A DNA stretch of 64,000 nt from Pseudobdellovibrionaceae bacterium. GTDB lineage: Bacteria; Bdellovibrionota; Bdellovibrionia; Bdellovibrionales; UBA1609. This document shows positions 42,074-50,830 of the stretch, one piece after another. The stretch is taken from the NCBI GenBank assembly GCA_020635075.1, contig JACKAM010000001.1, positions 682,001 to 746,000 on the forward strand, read 5' to 3'. Position numbers and translations under genes: made by a program. The notes under the pieces are model-generated. The model was not told the origin of the DNA. It ran no database searches and saw nothing but the letters and a program-made list of their open reading frames with translations. Positions within the stretch are counted from its first letter, which is position 1; each line of letters starts with the position of its first letter.

Positions 42074-42820
42074 ATGACTCGACGAGCACGCCCCAAGAAG
42101 CTGGCTCCCATTGAATCTTTTGATTTTCCAGAAGGCTTTATTCTTTCCCGAAAGTACCGGATTGTGCGCAAGATTGGTCAGGGTTGGGAAGGCGAAGTCT
42201 ATATTGTCGAAGAGCTGTTCACTGGAATCGAGAGAGCAGCCAAGGTCTTCTTCCCCCATCGTAATGTCAACAATAAGGCTGCCAAGTTTTACGCAAAGAA
42301 ACTTCATAAACTTAGAAGTTGTTCCATCCTTATTCAATATCTGACTCAGGAAAGAATCTATTACCGGGGGCACGAAATCACTTACCTGATTTCCGAGTTC
42401 GTTGAAGGCGAAACCCTGGATGATTTCCTGGCTCGTCAACCAGGGAAACGCCTGAGTCCGTTTCAGGCCATGCACATGTTAGCCGCATTGGCCAAGGGAA
42501 TGGAGGAGGTTCATCGCCTCAAGGAATACCATGGTGACCTTCATTCCGGGAACGTTATGGTTCAGCGATATGGGCTGGAATTCCATTTGAAGGTTCTGGA
42601 CATGTTTCACTGGGGCTCAGCCTCTCCCGAAAATATTCGCGATGATGTGTCTAATATGATTCGCATTTTTTACGACTGTTTGGGTGGGGCCCGTTTTTAT
42701 CCAAGGCAACCCGAGGAAGTAAAAGAAATCTGCTGTGGACTTAAGAAGACACTGATATCGCGGAAATTTAAAACGGCTGGATTGTTACGCCATCATTTGG
42801 AACAGATGGCCTGGAGTTGA
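42074..42820 (+). CDS. Small serine/threonine protein kinase-like protein
   Basis: 248 residues from the ATG at 42074. Kinase landmarks: GQGWEGEV loop (35-42), the ATP-site Lys57 (AAKVFF), the catalytic loop HGDLHSGN (153-160), where Asp155 is the base and the Arg of HRD is Gly, and LDMF at 175-178, with Asp176 replacing the DFG Asp. The C-lobe is short, and the protein has no sensor domain or membrane helix. The loop spelling recalls RIO- or ABC1-like and other atypical kinases. The stop overlaps the phosphatase start by one base (TGATG). Confidence 0.78.
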   Translation: MTRRARPKKLAPIESFDFPEGFILSRKYRIVRKIGQGWEGEVYIVEELFTGIERAAKVFFPHRNVNNKAAKFYAKKLHKLRSCSILIQYLTQERIYYRGHEITYLISEFVEGETLDDFLARQPGKRLSPFQAMHMLAALAKGMEEVHRLKEYHGDLHSGNVMVQRYGLEFHLKVLDMFHWGSASPENIRDDVSNMIRIFYDCLGGARFYPRQPEEVKEICCGLKKTLISRKFKTAGLLRHHLEQMAWS

Positions 42821-43647
42821 TGAATATGAGCGAGTACGTTGGCCGTATCGTTCTCAATGAAAATCTCGAAGAGTTGGAGTCCTTTCACGGGGGTTGGCTC
42901 GAAGGGGTTATTCACAGCTCCCGTTGTCCGGGTGACAAAGTTGAAAATGAGGACAGTGTTGGGTTGATGATTTTTGAAGACTTTGCCCTGGCAGTTGTGT
43001 CTGATGGCCTGGGAGGTCACAAAGGCGGTGCCGCCGCTTCCAAGTTGGCTGTGGGAACCCTTAACCAGGCAGCGCTTCATTGGCGCAAACAGGACCCTAA
43101 AGAACGGATTGAACGGCGGGAGATGATTCTCCAGGCAATTGAGTCGGCCCATGCTGAGATCAAGGCCATGGGCATTGGCGCGGGGACGACCATTTCTGTG
43201 GCCGAGGTGACCAGTAGTTGGGTTCGTTTCTACAGTTTAGGTGACTCCTTTGGCCTTCTCATGGGGGGGATGGGCACGCTCAAATTCAAAAACGTCGAGC
43301 ACTCACCAGTTGGCTACTGCCTGGAAGCTGGCGCCATCACCGAAGACGACGTCATTGGCCACCCGGCTTCGGGAGTGGTGTTAAATGCGCTGGGTATAGA
43401 TCCAATTCGCATGGAAATCAGCCAGGAGCTGGAGCTAGCTAAGAGGGATCATATTCTGCTGGCCTCTGATGGGCTGACCGATAATCTTAAGCACAGTGTG
43501 ATCTGCGAGGATCTGCGCCGGGGCTCTATGGAAGAGAAGATGGCCAAGCTGGTGGATGGGGCTCACCTACAGATGAGCAAAGACAAGGGGAAACCCGATG
43601 ACCTCACCATGGTGCTGATTCGGCTGGCGGACGAGGAAGGGGCTTAA
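42820..43647 (+). CDS. PP2C-type protein phosphatase
   Basis: 275 residues. PPM/PP2C motifs in order: DKVENEDSVG, VVSDGLGGHKGG with metal-binding Asp, GAGTTISVAEV, YSLGDSFGLL, LLASDGLTDNL and PDDLTMVLIR. It removes phosphate from Ser/Thr using two metal ions. It is translationally coupled to the kinase-like gene. The three-gene operon is a compact reversible phosphorylation module of the type used in bacterial stress and cell-envelope signalling. Confidence 0.93.
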   Translation: MNMSEYVGRIVLNENLEELESFHGGWLEGVIHSSRCPGDKVENEDSVGLMIFEDFALAVVSDGLGGHKGGAAASKLAVGTLNQAALHWRKQDPKERIERREMILQAIESAHAEIKAMGIGAGTTISVAEVTSSWVRFYSLGDSFGLLMGGMGTLKFKNVEHSPVGYCLEAGAITEDDVIGHPASGVVLNALGIDPIRMEISQELELAKRDHILLASDGLTDNLKHSVICEDLRRGSMEEKMAKLVDGAHLQMSKDKGKPDDLTMVLIRLADEEGA

Positions 43648-43678
43648 GGCTCTCGCAGATGGGGAGCTATCTCTTCGA

Positions 43679-43741
43679 TTTATCAAAGTTTTTTGCTGAA
43701 CCCAAGATTACAGTTGGTCTTCATGGAAAGCTTTTGATAAA
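43679..43741. repeat. Inverted repeat between operons
   Basis: TTTATCAAAG (43679-43688) is complementary to CTTTTGATAAA (43731-43741), with one bulge, and they are separated by 42 bases. It lies just upstream of the small lipoprotein gene, where it could be an operator or a weak hairpin. Confidence 0.35.
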
Positions 43742-43775
43742 ATGTCCCCATATTACACCCAACCAAGGATAGCAT

Positions 43776-43976
43776 ATGCTTAAGTGGTTAATGATTCTTG
43801 CATTAGTAGCACCTTTGACTGCGTGTCTTGAGGACAAGGAAGAAAAATCGGAAGCCGGCGCTGAAGTGATGGTCGAATCAACGACATCAGAGGGTGCCGG
43901 TGAGGAGCAGACGATGGAAGAAGCTCCACCCGCTGAGGAACAGCCAATGGACGCGGAAGAGCCGCCGGCTGAGTGA
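43776..43976 (+). CDS. Small acidic lipoprotein
   Basis: 66 residues: signal peptide with lipobox LTAC (Cys17), then a low-complexity tail very rich in Glu, Ala and Pro. No fold is recognised. The stop overlaps the start of the next gene (TGATG), so the two are coupled. Confidence 0.7.
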   Translation: MLKWLMILALVAPLTACLEDKEEKSEAGAEVMVESTTSEGAGEEQTMEEAPPAEEQPMDAEEPPAE

Positions 43977-44368
43977 TGATGGTCTACCGAGCCCGCCTGA
44001 TCAGCGGGCTTCTTTTTTTTACCCTGGTTTTTTCTCCCTTGTTTGCCCTTGGGCAAGACGAAGGGGATCTCCCTCCGGAAGAGGTGGAGACCGCCTTTGA
44101 AGACGGCGTTCCACCCCTGCCGCCCGATGACGGAGGCGGCGGAATGGAAGATGAGCCTCCCATACCAACCGACGATTTTCGAAGGGCCCCGTCCCCGGGT
44201 GGTGGATCTGGCGGAGGAAGTCGTCCAAGTTTCACCCGAGGCGGAGGCGGCGGGGGCGATGGCTTTGGTTCCTCTAAGAAGAAGGTGGAGTTTCGATTGG
44301 TAGAGGAGGGAAATCCTCGCTACAACACCAACCGCAAACCTCGCTTTGACCGCAAGTTTCCCAGATAA
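43976..44368 (+). CDS. Exported Pro/Gly-rich disordered protein
   Basis: About 130 residues from the ATG at 43976 (43979 is possible). Signal peptide LLFFTLVFSPLFALGQ, then acidic Pro-rich sequence (DGVPPLPPDDGGGGMEDEPP), Gly-rich stretches and a basic C-terminus (RYNTNRKPRFDRKFPR). It appears disordered. It is coupled to the preceding lipoprotein; together they may be surface or periplasmic spacers. Confidence 0.65.
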   Translation: MMVYRARLISGLLFFTLVFSPLFALGQDEGDLPPEEVETAFEDGVPPLPPDDGGGGMEDEPPIPTDDFRRAPSPGGGSGGGSRPSFTRGGGGGGDGFGSSKKKVEFRLVEEGNPRYNTNRKPRFDRKFPR

Positions 44369-44390
44369 TCAAGCCGGCTAAAATTAGTGA

Positions 44391-44612
44391 CTACTTAATA
44401 ATGCCTCGGGTTTTGAGGCGTGCGTAGATCAGGTATATCGAAATGATGAGGAGCCCTAAAGAAAGAAGACGAAGGATCAAGCTGCTGTGATCGAATGCGA
44501 GGCCAAAAACAGCGAGAGACAAAGTCACGTAGGGCTTGAGTTCATAATAGATTTTCTCAAAAGCATCCAAAGTGGACTCCTTCACCATTCGTTTCGACTG
44601 AAATTTTAGCAT
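44391..44612 (-). CDS. Small membrane protein
   Basis: 73 residues from the ATG at 44612. One or two hydrophobic helices (VTLSLAVFGLAFDHSS and LLSLGLLIISIYLIYARL) end in a short basic tail. No family is recognised. A longer upstream frame exists, but the internal ATG fits a membrane-protein start better. The 15-base repeat TGTTTCAATGTGAGA lies just upstream. Confidence 0.5.
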   Translation of the reverse strand: MLKFQSKRMVKESTLDAFEKIYYELKPYVTLSLAVFGLAFDHSSLILRLLSLGLLIISIYLIYARLKTRGIIK

Positions 44613-44646
44613 TGTGAACAGGTTAGAGCTATCGGACCAAGGTCTG

Positions 44647-44661
44647 TGTTTCAATGTGAGA
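44647..44661 (+). repeat. Short dispersed sequence TGTTTCAATGTGAGA, copy 2
   Basis: Identical over 15 bases to 12891-12905, in the short space between the small membrane protein and methyltransferase genes. Function unknown. Confidence 0.4.
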
Positions 44662-44667
44662 CGATCA

Positions 44668-45717
44668 TCACGATTGGGCACCACTCCGCTTGTTCCACAT
44701 CCGCCGGAGATTCTCTCTCCTTACCCAGAGGGGGACACATTTCCAGAACCACATTCTCAGGATTCCCGGCCACTCTGGAAGGTTTATGGACCAAACCAGA
44801 GTGCGTCCATAGGTGTAGGCCTTGACTCCCCAAGAGGGGAGTAAAATGAAGGCCAGACGATTGAGTTGAATAAAGGCCTCGCGAATGACATGGAGGTAGA
44901 GCTTATGCAGGGTGTGTAGGTACACCTTTTTTATGGCATAGGTGTAAACCAACAAAATGGGCCGTCGGATCAGGTGATGAAAAAAGTGAAGAATCGTCAT
45001 CCTGAACATCTGATCGCAAAGCCATCTCCACAGTCGCTTTTGCCAAACGGTATTTCCGGTTAGAGGGGCCCAGGTCATGCGCACCAGAGGGGCCGGGGGA
45101 TAAAGGCGCTCCAACCAAGGTTGATGGTACCAGTCTTCAAACTCCCACCCTGCGGCGGGGTTAATCTTGCGAAAGACAGCAGCCTGCCAGGAAAAGTTGG
45201 CCACCTTTTGCCAATGGGGATGGCGATTTAAAAACCGGTAAAGAGTGTAACCCGTCCACAAATTGATATCATCGATAATCAGGTAGCCGCCCGTATTCAA
45301 ATGGCGGCTGGCATAGTACCAATCAATAAAAGGAGTGGGAAAACCATGGCCACCATCGATCAAAACCAAATCAAAGCGGTAATTGTCCGACAGTCGTGGC
45401 AGGACATTTTCAGATCGATCAAGCAGGAATTCTAATTTTGCTATACCAATTTTTTCGTCGCGACAGACTTTTAGAATGCGCTCGCGTTCAACTGCGGAGG
45501 GAGTGATAGCGAGATGCTCTGTTTGCTTTTCCGCAAACAAGACCGAGGATAGCCCCGCACCAGTTTCCATAGTTTTCATTTTTGGTCGGAGCTTGGTGAG
45601 CAGAAAGTCCACCACTTCCTCGAGGATTTCCCAGGTGATTGGCTCATCCGCAAAGGTGCGATGCAGCCCTCGTGCTTTGCCTCTCAAGGCTTTGATTTCC
45701 CTCCAGTGTTGAGCCAC
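44668..45717 (-). CDS. Class-I SAM-dependent methyltransferase-like protein
   Basis: 349 residues. The Rossmann-type methyltransferase core is in the first 200 residues: TMETGAGLSSVLFAEK (SAM-binding loop), LEFLLDRSENVLPRL, FDLVLIDGGHGFPTPFIDW and LNTGGYLIIDDI. A C-terminal region of about 150 residues is rich in Trp, Arg and aromatic residues with amphipathic, perhaps membrane-associated, helices (FFHHLIRRPILLVYTYAIKK). The substrate is unknown; a surface sugar or lipid is possible. Confidence 0.75.
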   Translation of the reverse strand: MAQHWREIKALRGKARGLHRTFADEPITWEILEEVVDFLLTKLRPKMKTMETGAGLSSVLFAEKQTEHLAITPSAVERERILKVCRDEKIGIAKLEFLLDRSENVLPRLSDNYRFDLVLIDGGHGFPTPFIDWYYASRHLNTGGYLIIDDINLWTGYTLYRFLNRHPHWQKVANFSWQAAVFRKINPAAGWEFEDWYHQPWLERLYPPAPLVRMTWAPLTGNTVWQKRLWRWLCDQMFRMTILHFFHHLIRRPILLVYTYAIKKVYLHTLHKLYLHVIREAFIQLNRLAFILLPSWGVKAYTYGRTLVWSINLPEWPGILRMWFWKCVPLWVRRENLRRMWNKRSGAQS

Positions 45718-45886
45718 GCGCCCTCCCTGTTATCAAGGTAGGGGTTACAGCCCTCAGCATCAATCAAGAAAAGGTCTGCTGCGGCAAGTTGTGTGGAGCG
45801 ATGGGTTGAGGCTACCCAAGGGACAGGGTAAAAATACGGCCCTATTCGGTGAGTTTAGACCAACAACCTGTCTGAAGGAGGGGGCG

Positions 45887-46897
45887 ATGAGTGCCTACGG
45901 CGGTGGGAAAGGGGGGTGGAAGCCACCTCAGGATGAGTTTGACAAAATGAGGCGGTTCATTGCTGAGAGGCCCGGCCTTCTGGTGGGAATTTTTTCGGCC
46001 ATTGTTTTGCTTCCCATATTGTTTTCGTCCTTTTACACCGTCGAGCCTGATGAAGAGGCGGTGGTGCTCCGCTTCGGCCAGTATGTGGAAACAACCCCTC
46101 CAGGGCTTCATTTTAAGCTGCCTCTTGGTGTGGACGAGGCAATCAAGGTCAAGACAAAACTAATCCTTCAGCAGGAATTTGGCTTTCGCTCGGAGAGTTT
46201 TCGCGGGGACAGAACCACCTATGCTGAAGGCTTCGATGACGAATCCCTGATGCTCACGGGTGACCTCAACGTGGCCGATGTGGAGTGGATCACCCAATTT
46301 CAGATTTCTGATCCCAAAAGATATTTGTTTCACACGCGTGACCCCATCCGCAATATTCGCGATATTTCAGAGGCCGTCATGCGCCGGGTTGTGGGTGATC
46401 GTTTGGTGACCGACGTGTTGACTGTCGGGCGCGCTGAGATTGCCAACGAGGCGATGAACCTCGCCCAGGCCATTGTTGATCAATACGACATGGGAGTTCG
46501 CGTGGTCTCGATTAAGCTTCAGGACGTCAACCCTCCCGATGCTGTGAAACCTTCGTTTAATGACGTCAATGCGGCCAAGCAGGAGCAGGAGCAAGCAATT
46601 AATCAGGCGGAAAAACATTATAATGAAGTGATTCCCGAAGCTAAGGGCAAGGCTGAAAAAGAGATCGCCATGGCTCAGGGCTATGCCACGGCCCTTTTGA
46701 ATCGAGCCAAGGGTGATGCTGATCGATTTAATTTGGTTTTGCAGGAGTACCGTCGGGCTCCGGCGATCACCAGAGAACGGCTTTATCTTGAGACCATGGA
46801 AAAAGTGTTTCAGCGTCTGGAAGGTGTGACCTTAGTGGACCAAAGCATGAAAGGTGGGTTGCTCCCCATCTTCGATCAACTGAAGAAGGGGAAGTAA
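45887..46897 (+). CDS. hflK: HflK, membrane protease-regulating SPFH protein
   Basis: 336 residues from the ATG at 45887 (GAAGGAGGGGG upstream); an in-frame start at 45791 lacks a site. A Gly-rich start (MSAYGGGKGGWKPPQDEFDKM) and one membrane helix (LLVGIFSAIVLLPILFSSFY) precede an SPFH/band-7 domain (VEPDEEAVVLRFGQYVETTPPGLHFKLP, NVADVEWITQFQISDPKRYLF) and a coiled-coil C-terminus. With HflC it forms a periplasmic cage around the FtsH protease. It is 1 base upstream of hflC. Confidence 0.94.
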   Translation: MSAYGGGKGGWKPPQDEFDKMRRFIAERPGLLVGIFSAIVLLPILFSSFYTVEPDEEAVVLRFGQYVETTPPGLHFKLPLGVDEAIKVKTKLILQQEFGFRSESFRGDRTTYAEGFDDESLMLTGDLNVADVEWITQFQISDPKRYLFHTRDPIRNIRDISEAVMRRVVGDRLVTDVLTVGRAEIANEAMNLAQAIVDQYDMGVRVVSIKLQDVNPPDAVKPSFNDVNAAKQEQEQAINQAEKHYNEVIPEAKGKAEKEIAMAQGYATALLNRAKGDADRFNLVLQEYRRAPAITRERLYLETMEKVFQRLEGVTLVDQSMKGGLLPIFDQLKKGK

Positions 46898-46898
46898 C

Positions 46899-47894
46899 AT
46901 GAGTCGATGGCAAGGCCCGATCAGTTTGGCGGTAGGATTCTTTTTGTTTCTCGTTCTCTATTCGGCAGCTTTCACCATTGAGGAAGGGCGTCAGGCGGTG
47001 ATCACCCAGTTTGGTAAACCGTTGAGGACGGTTACGGATGCTGGCCTTCATTGGAAGGCCCCCTTCATTCACGAGGTTCGGTTGCTCGATCTGCGGATTT
47101 TGAATTGGGACGGCTATCCCAATCAGATCCCTACGAAAGACAAAAAATACATCAAGGTGGATACCACAGCTCGTTGGCGCATCCAGGACCCGCTCAAATT
47201 TATTCAGACGGTTCAGAATGAAAGAGGTGCTCGCTCACGGCTAGATGCGATTTTAGATGGAATCACCCGTGACGTAATTTCAGGGCATAACCTGGTGGAA
47301 GCGGTTCGCAATAGCAACAAGGTCTTTGAACTTGTGGCCGAAAGGCGGAATGCCCGCAAACAAAAAGACCAGGAGTCGGATGAAGTCCAAGTCGATATGG
47401 GCGAAGATGAATTGACCGGTGATGTTGAGCCAGTCGAGGTGGGACGGGAAAAACTCAGCTCGATGATTGTCGACGGAGCGAGAAAGGAACTGGCTCCTCT
47501 GGGTATTGAACTCATCGATGTTCAAATTCGTCGCATTGCCTACGAACAAAGCGTACAGTCCAAGGTGTATTCGAGAATGATTTCGGAACGTCAGAGTATC
47601 GCGGAGAAAATTCGTTCCATTGGCAAGGGGGAACAGGCGAAAATCAAAGGGAAGGCCGATAAGGATTTAAAGCAAATTGAGTCGGAGGCCTACCGGACGA
47701 TTCAAAAGATCAAAGGTGAGGCAGAAGCCAAGGCGACCGCGATTTATGCAAAGTCGCTTGGTCAGGACCCCAAATTCTATGCTTTCGTTAGGAGGCTTGA
47801 AGCCTACGAAAGGAGTTTACCGAGTGAGACACGGCTGCTGCTATCAACCAAGTCTAAGTTTTTTGATGTACTCCAGGAAGGTAAGGCCGAATGA
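46899..47894 (+). CDS. hflC: HflC, membrane protease-regulating SPFH protein
   Basis: 331 residues. N-terminal membrane anchor (LAVGFFLFLVLYSAAFTI) and SPFH domain (EEGRQAVITQFGKPLRTVTDAGLHWKAPFIHEV, IKVDTTARWRIQDPLKF). An acidic insert near residue 150-175 (DQESDEVQVDMGEDELTGD) is followed by a coiled coil (SERQSIAEKIRSIGKGEQAKI). It forms the HflKC complex with the preceding gene. The stop overlaps the start of the next gene by 4 bases (ATGA). Confidence 0.94.
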   Translation: MSRWQGPISLAVGFFLFLVLYSAAFTIEEGRQAVITQFGKPLRTVTDAGLHWKAPFIHEVRLLDLRILNWDGYPNQIPTKDKKYIKVDTTARWRIQDPLKFIQTVQNERGARSRLDAILDGITRDVISGHNLVEAVRNSNKVFELVAERRNARKQKDQESDEVQVDMGEDELTGDVEPVEVGREKLSSMIVDGARKELAPLGIELIDVQIRRIAYEQSVQSKVYSRMISERQSIAEKIRSIGKGEQAKIKGKADKDLKQIESEAYRTIQKIKGEAEAKATAIYAKSLGQDPKFYAFVRRLEAYERSLPSETRLLLSTKSKFFDVLQEGKAE

Positions 47895-48586
47895 TTTTTC
47901 GTCAGCTGTTTGACCGGGACACGTGCACCTACACCTATTTGCTCGCCGATTCAGTGAGCCGTGATGCGGTCATCATTGATCCCGTGCGTGAGCAGTTTGA
48001 GCGGGATATGCAAATCTTAGGAGAACTTAACCTTCAGTTACGTTTGATTCTTGAAACCCACATTCACGCCGATCACGTCACGGGCGCGGCTCTCCTGAGG
48101 CGAGAGACCGGAGCCAAGGTGGGTGTGGCGGCTGTGGCAGGTGCCGAGGGAGTGGACAAGCCCTTGGTGGATGGGCAGGTGCTTGACCGGGGAGAGATTG
48201 TCATCAAGGTACTGGCCACGCCAGGACATACAAATTCCTGCTTGTCCTATTTTGTTGGTGACCGAGTGTTTACCGGAGATGCCCTTTTCATTCGCGGGTG
48301 TGGCCGAACAGACTTCCAACAGGGCGACAGTGCGAAATTGTTTAAGAGTGTGCGTGAGAAGCTGTTTGCCTTGCCGGATGATACTTTTGTTTATCCCGGG
48401 CACGACTACAAAGGGCAGACGGTTTCAACTATTGGTGAAGAGAAGCGCTATAACCCTCGCCTGCGACTCAACCATACGATTGAGGACTTTGCGAGAATTA
48501 TGTCTGAGCTGAAACTCGATCCCCCTGTACGGATAAAAGAAGCAGTTCCCGCTAACCTAAAATTGGGCGAAGGGAATCCTCAATAG
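47891..48586 (+). CDS. ETHE1-like persulfide dioxygenase / MBL-fold hydrolase
   Basis: 231 residues of the metallo-beta-lactamase fold: HIHADHVTGA (HxHxDH), VLATPGHTNSCLSYFVG, FTGDALFIRGCGRTDFQQGD and YPGHDYKGQTVSTI. The GCGRTDFQ-GD and HxHxDH pattern is that of the ETHE1 persulfide dioxygenases, non-heme iron enzymes that oxidise glutathione or protein persulfides. Glyoxalase-II-like hydrolase is an alternative. It is translationally coupled to hflC, an unusual neighbour. Confidence 0.9.
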   Translation: MIFRQLFDRDTCTYTYLLADSVSRDAVIIDPVREQFERDMQILGELNLQLRLILETHIHADHVTGAALLRRETGAKVGVAAVAGAEGVDKPLVDGQVLDRGEIVIKVLATPGHTNSCLSYFVGDRVFTGDALFIRGCGRTDFQQGDSAKLFKSVREKLFALPDDTFVYPGHDYKGQTVSTIGEEKRYNPRLRLNHTIEDFARIMSELKLDPPVRIKEAVPANLKLGEGNPQ

Positions 48587-48748
48587 GGGGCCGATGTTTC
48601 CCCCAAGACCATGACCTTGGGCTAGGGCGGGATTGGAACGCCAATTCGGCAGCCTGAATCGGCCTGTCATTGGGGATTTCGGGACTAGTCATCGGCAGGT
48701 TGGCTTGAAATAATATCTTTGGGAAACGCCACTTCTACGGAGGGAAAA

Positions 48749-49858
48749 ATGGGCAGAGGGTTTCTAGGTCTGTTTGGACTATGCCTGATCGGTTATGGTC
48801 TATTGTTGGCGCCTTTGGCCAATGCACTACGTGTGGATGTGAGCTCAGAAGGCTATGCCGTCACCTGCGCAGAAGGAAATCGCCAGGTCACCCGATTGTT
48901 GGACTATTTTGAGGGTGAGCGATTTCAGGCTCGGTTTCCCCGCCATGAGAAATACGTATTCGACAAGGTGCGATGGGCTTTGTCACGTATGGAAGAACAG
49001 CACCCAAAGCTAGTTGGTGAGCTGAGTGAACGGCTGAAGTCCATGCCAGGGCAGGTGAAGTATATTTCCGGGAGTGACCTTAGCGGTGTGCAAGATGGGT
49101 CGCGGGCCAACGGTTTGCCTCTTAGCTGTCGGGCTGTAAAAGCACTCTTTCGTTCTGCCGCTGCTGAGAAGCGCTTTGCGATTCGCCAGGACGTTTGGGA
49201 TCAGCTGGCCGTCGACGATCAGGCGGGCATGATTTTCCATGCTTTGTTAGCCGATTATTTCCAGGAGCGCGGCAAATCCGTAGACTATTCTCAGGTTCGT
49301 GCTCTAGTGCGCCTTTGGAGTCAAGGAGGGCCGAGTGATATGGGACTTTCCCGTTATGTCTATGGCCTGAGAGGCTTGGAGACTTTGCTGGGAGAGATTC
49401 GCCTCAATGGCCTGGAGTATCGGTTGGATTCGGCAAATCCATTGCGGGTCCATGACAACGGGCAAGTGGCGCAAGGGACCATGGCTGGAAAAGACAAGGC
49501 CTATACCTATGAATCGGACAAAGGTTTCGCTCTTGAAATTTCCAGCAAGCGGGGGCCTGTGGAGTTGACCTTTCATCCCACGGGGGTGCCTCGCCGTGCT
49601 CTCTTGCAGGATGAAATCGTGGAAATTCCCGTTCAAGGAAGAAAGCTGAAGTTCAAGTATGAGATCTCCTTTCATCCCAACGGTCAGGTGAAGAGAGGGT
49701 TCTTCCTCAGTGAGTATGGACTATTCTTAAAGATGGCCGATGGACGTTTTCGTCGCTTTAAGAATATGGAATACCACATGGGCCTGTTTGATGAAGAGGG
49801 CCGGTTGATTAGCGCCAGACGTCTATCCAACGTCAACAAGCCCATTCATCAAAAATAA
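48749..49858 (+). CDS. Exported protein with MORN_2-like repeats
   Basis: 369 residues from the ATG at 48749 (GGAGGG upstream). Signal peptide LCLIGYGLLLAPLANA, an uncharacterised N-terminal half with two Cys (VTCAEG, LSCRAV), then strands with the pattern LTFHPTGVPRRALL and ISFHPNGQVKRGFF, similar to YwqK/MORN_2 repeats. Such repeats are common in surface or antitoxin-like proteins, without a single function. It converges on the lipoprotein gene with a 6-base gap. Confidence 0.7.
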   Translation: MGRGFLGLFGLCLIGYGLLLAPLANALRVDVSSEGYAVTCAEGNRQVTRLLDYFEGERFQARFPRHEKYVFDKVRWALSRMEEQHPKLVGELSERLKSMPGQVKYISGSDLSGVQDGSRANGLPLSCRAVKALFRSAAAEKRFAIRQDVWDQLAVDDQAGMIFHALLADYFQERGKSVDYSQVRALVRLWSQGGPSDMGLSRYVYGLRGLETLLGEIRLNGLEYRLDSANPLRVHDNGQVAQGTMAGKDKAYTYESDKGFALEISSKRGPVELTFHPTGVPRRALLQDEIVEIPVQGRKLKFKYEISFHPNGQVKRGFFLSEYGLFLKMADGRFRRFKNMEYHMGLFDEEGRLISARRLSNVNKPIHQK

Positions 49859-49864
49859 AAATCA

Positions 49865-50578
49865 TCAGTGAGTGGTGGTCTTGAATCTCTTAAGATCACT
49901 GGCCTCGCACTCCCGAGGTAGGGCCGCTGGTTTGCCTTCCAAGAGCTTCTGTTGAGCTGGGGTTCTGGCATCCACTAGGACGACCCCTTCTCCGCAAATG
50001 GGATAAAGTGAAATAACTTCGTTGTCCCCAAACTCTCTGTCATCTCCGTCGTGACAGGGGGCTTTCAGGCATACAATGAGGTGGGCCACAAAGGCCAGTG
50101 TCGACGGGGGAATGGACAAGAGAACTCTATAGTTCGCCGACTTCTTTACTTTTGTGCCTGAAGACTTGTCGTACTGAAGACCCATCAAATGCCAGGTGTC
50201 GGCGGCTACGGCCAGGCTGACCACTTGTTGAAAGGAGATCTCTGGCGGAAACACGGAAGTCTTTTTCCGCGGGCGAGCATGCAGGTGAACAAAGGCCTTT
50301 TCCTCCAGTTCACCTGAACTGTAATGAACCTCACTATGTTCTAAAGTCTGTTGCGTAAATGAAACAGGCCCATCAGGACAGCCCTTGCAATGCAATACAG
50401 CCAGTTGAACAAAGGTCCCACCGGATGGCGAAGGCTGTAATGCCTCGCTATCTGCGAAAGTGGAGAGCTCGTTTGCGGGATGTCTGTCCGTTTGGGTGCG
50501 GCTGTGACCGCATCCCGCCATCAGGAGGCCGAGTGTTGCCAATATCAACAGGGAATGCTTCGTCTTAGTTTGAGACAT
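49865..50578 (-). CDS. Lipoprotein with Cys pairs, unknown function
   Basis: 237 residues from the ATG at 50578 (the frame extends upstream to 50674). Lipobox LMAGCG gives a lipoprotein. Later Cys pairs occur in HCKGCPDG (CxxC), VCLKAPCHDGDD and the C-terminal ICGEGV...RECEASD. The rest is beta-rich. The CxxC could be redox-active or metal-binding. No family is recognised. Confidence 0.75.
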   Translation of the reverse strand: MSQTKTKHSLLILATLGLLMAGCGHSRTQTDRHPANELSTFADSEALQPSPSGGTFVQLAVLHCKGCPDGPVSFTQQTLEHSEVHYSSGELEEKAFVHLHARPRKKTSVFPPEISFQQVVSLAVAADTWHLMGLQYDKSSGTKVKKSANYRVLLSIPPSTLAFVAHLIVCLKAPCHDGDDREFGDNEVISLYPICGEGVVLVDARTPAQQKLLEGKPAALPRECEASDLKRFKTTTH

Positions 50579-50830
50579 ATAAATAGTGTAGGAGTTTCGA
50601 CGCTGCTTTAACAGTGGACATCTTTGCTGATCAGACCTCCGTCTAGGAAAAAAACAAATGTTGCGGCAATTCATTCGTGCCCGAAGTCCGGATCACCTCT
50701 AAGGATTTTCCTTTTGCTCAATTCCAATTGGTCCCACGAAGAGGACCTTGTCGATTTTTTTAACAGACTTTGAACTTTGAAATTGAGGTAGATTACTAGA
50801 AGGACGATAGGTTTTCATAGGGGAGGGACC

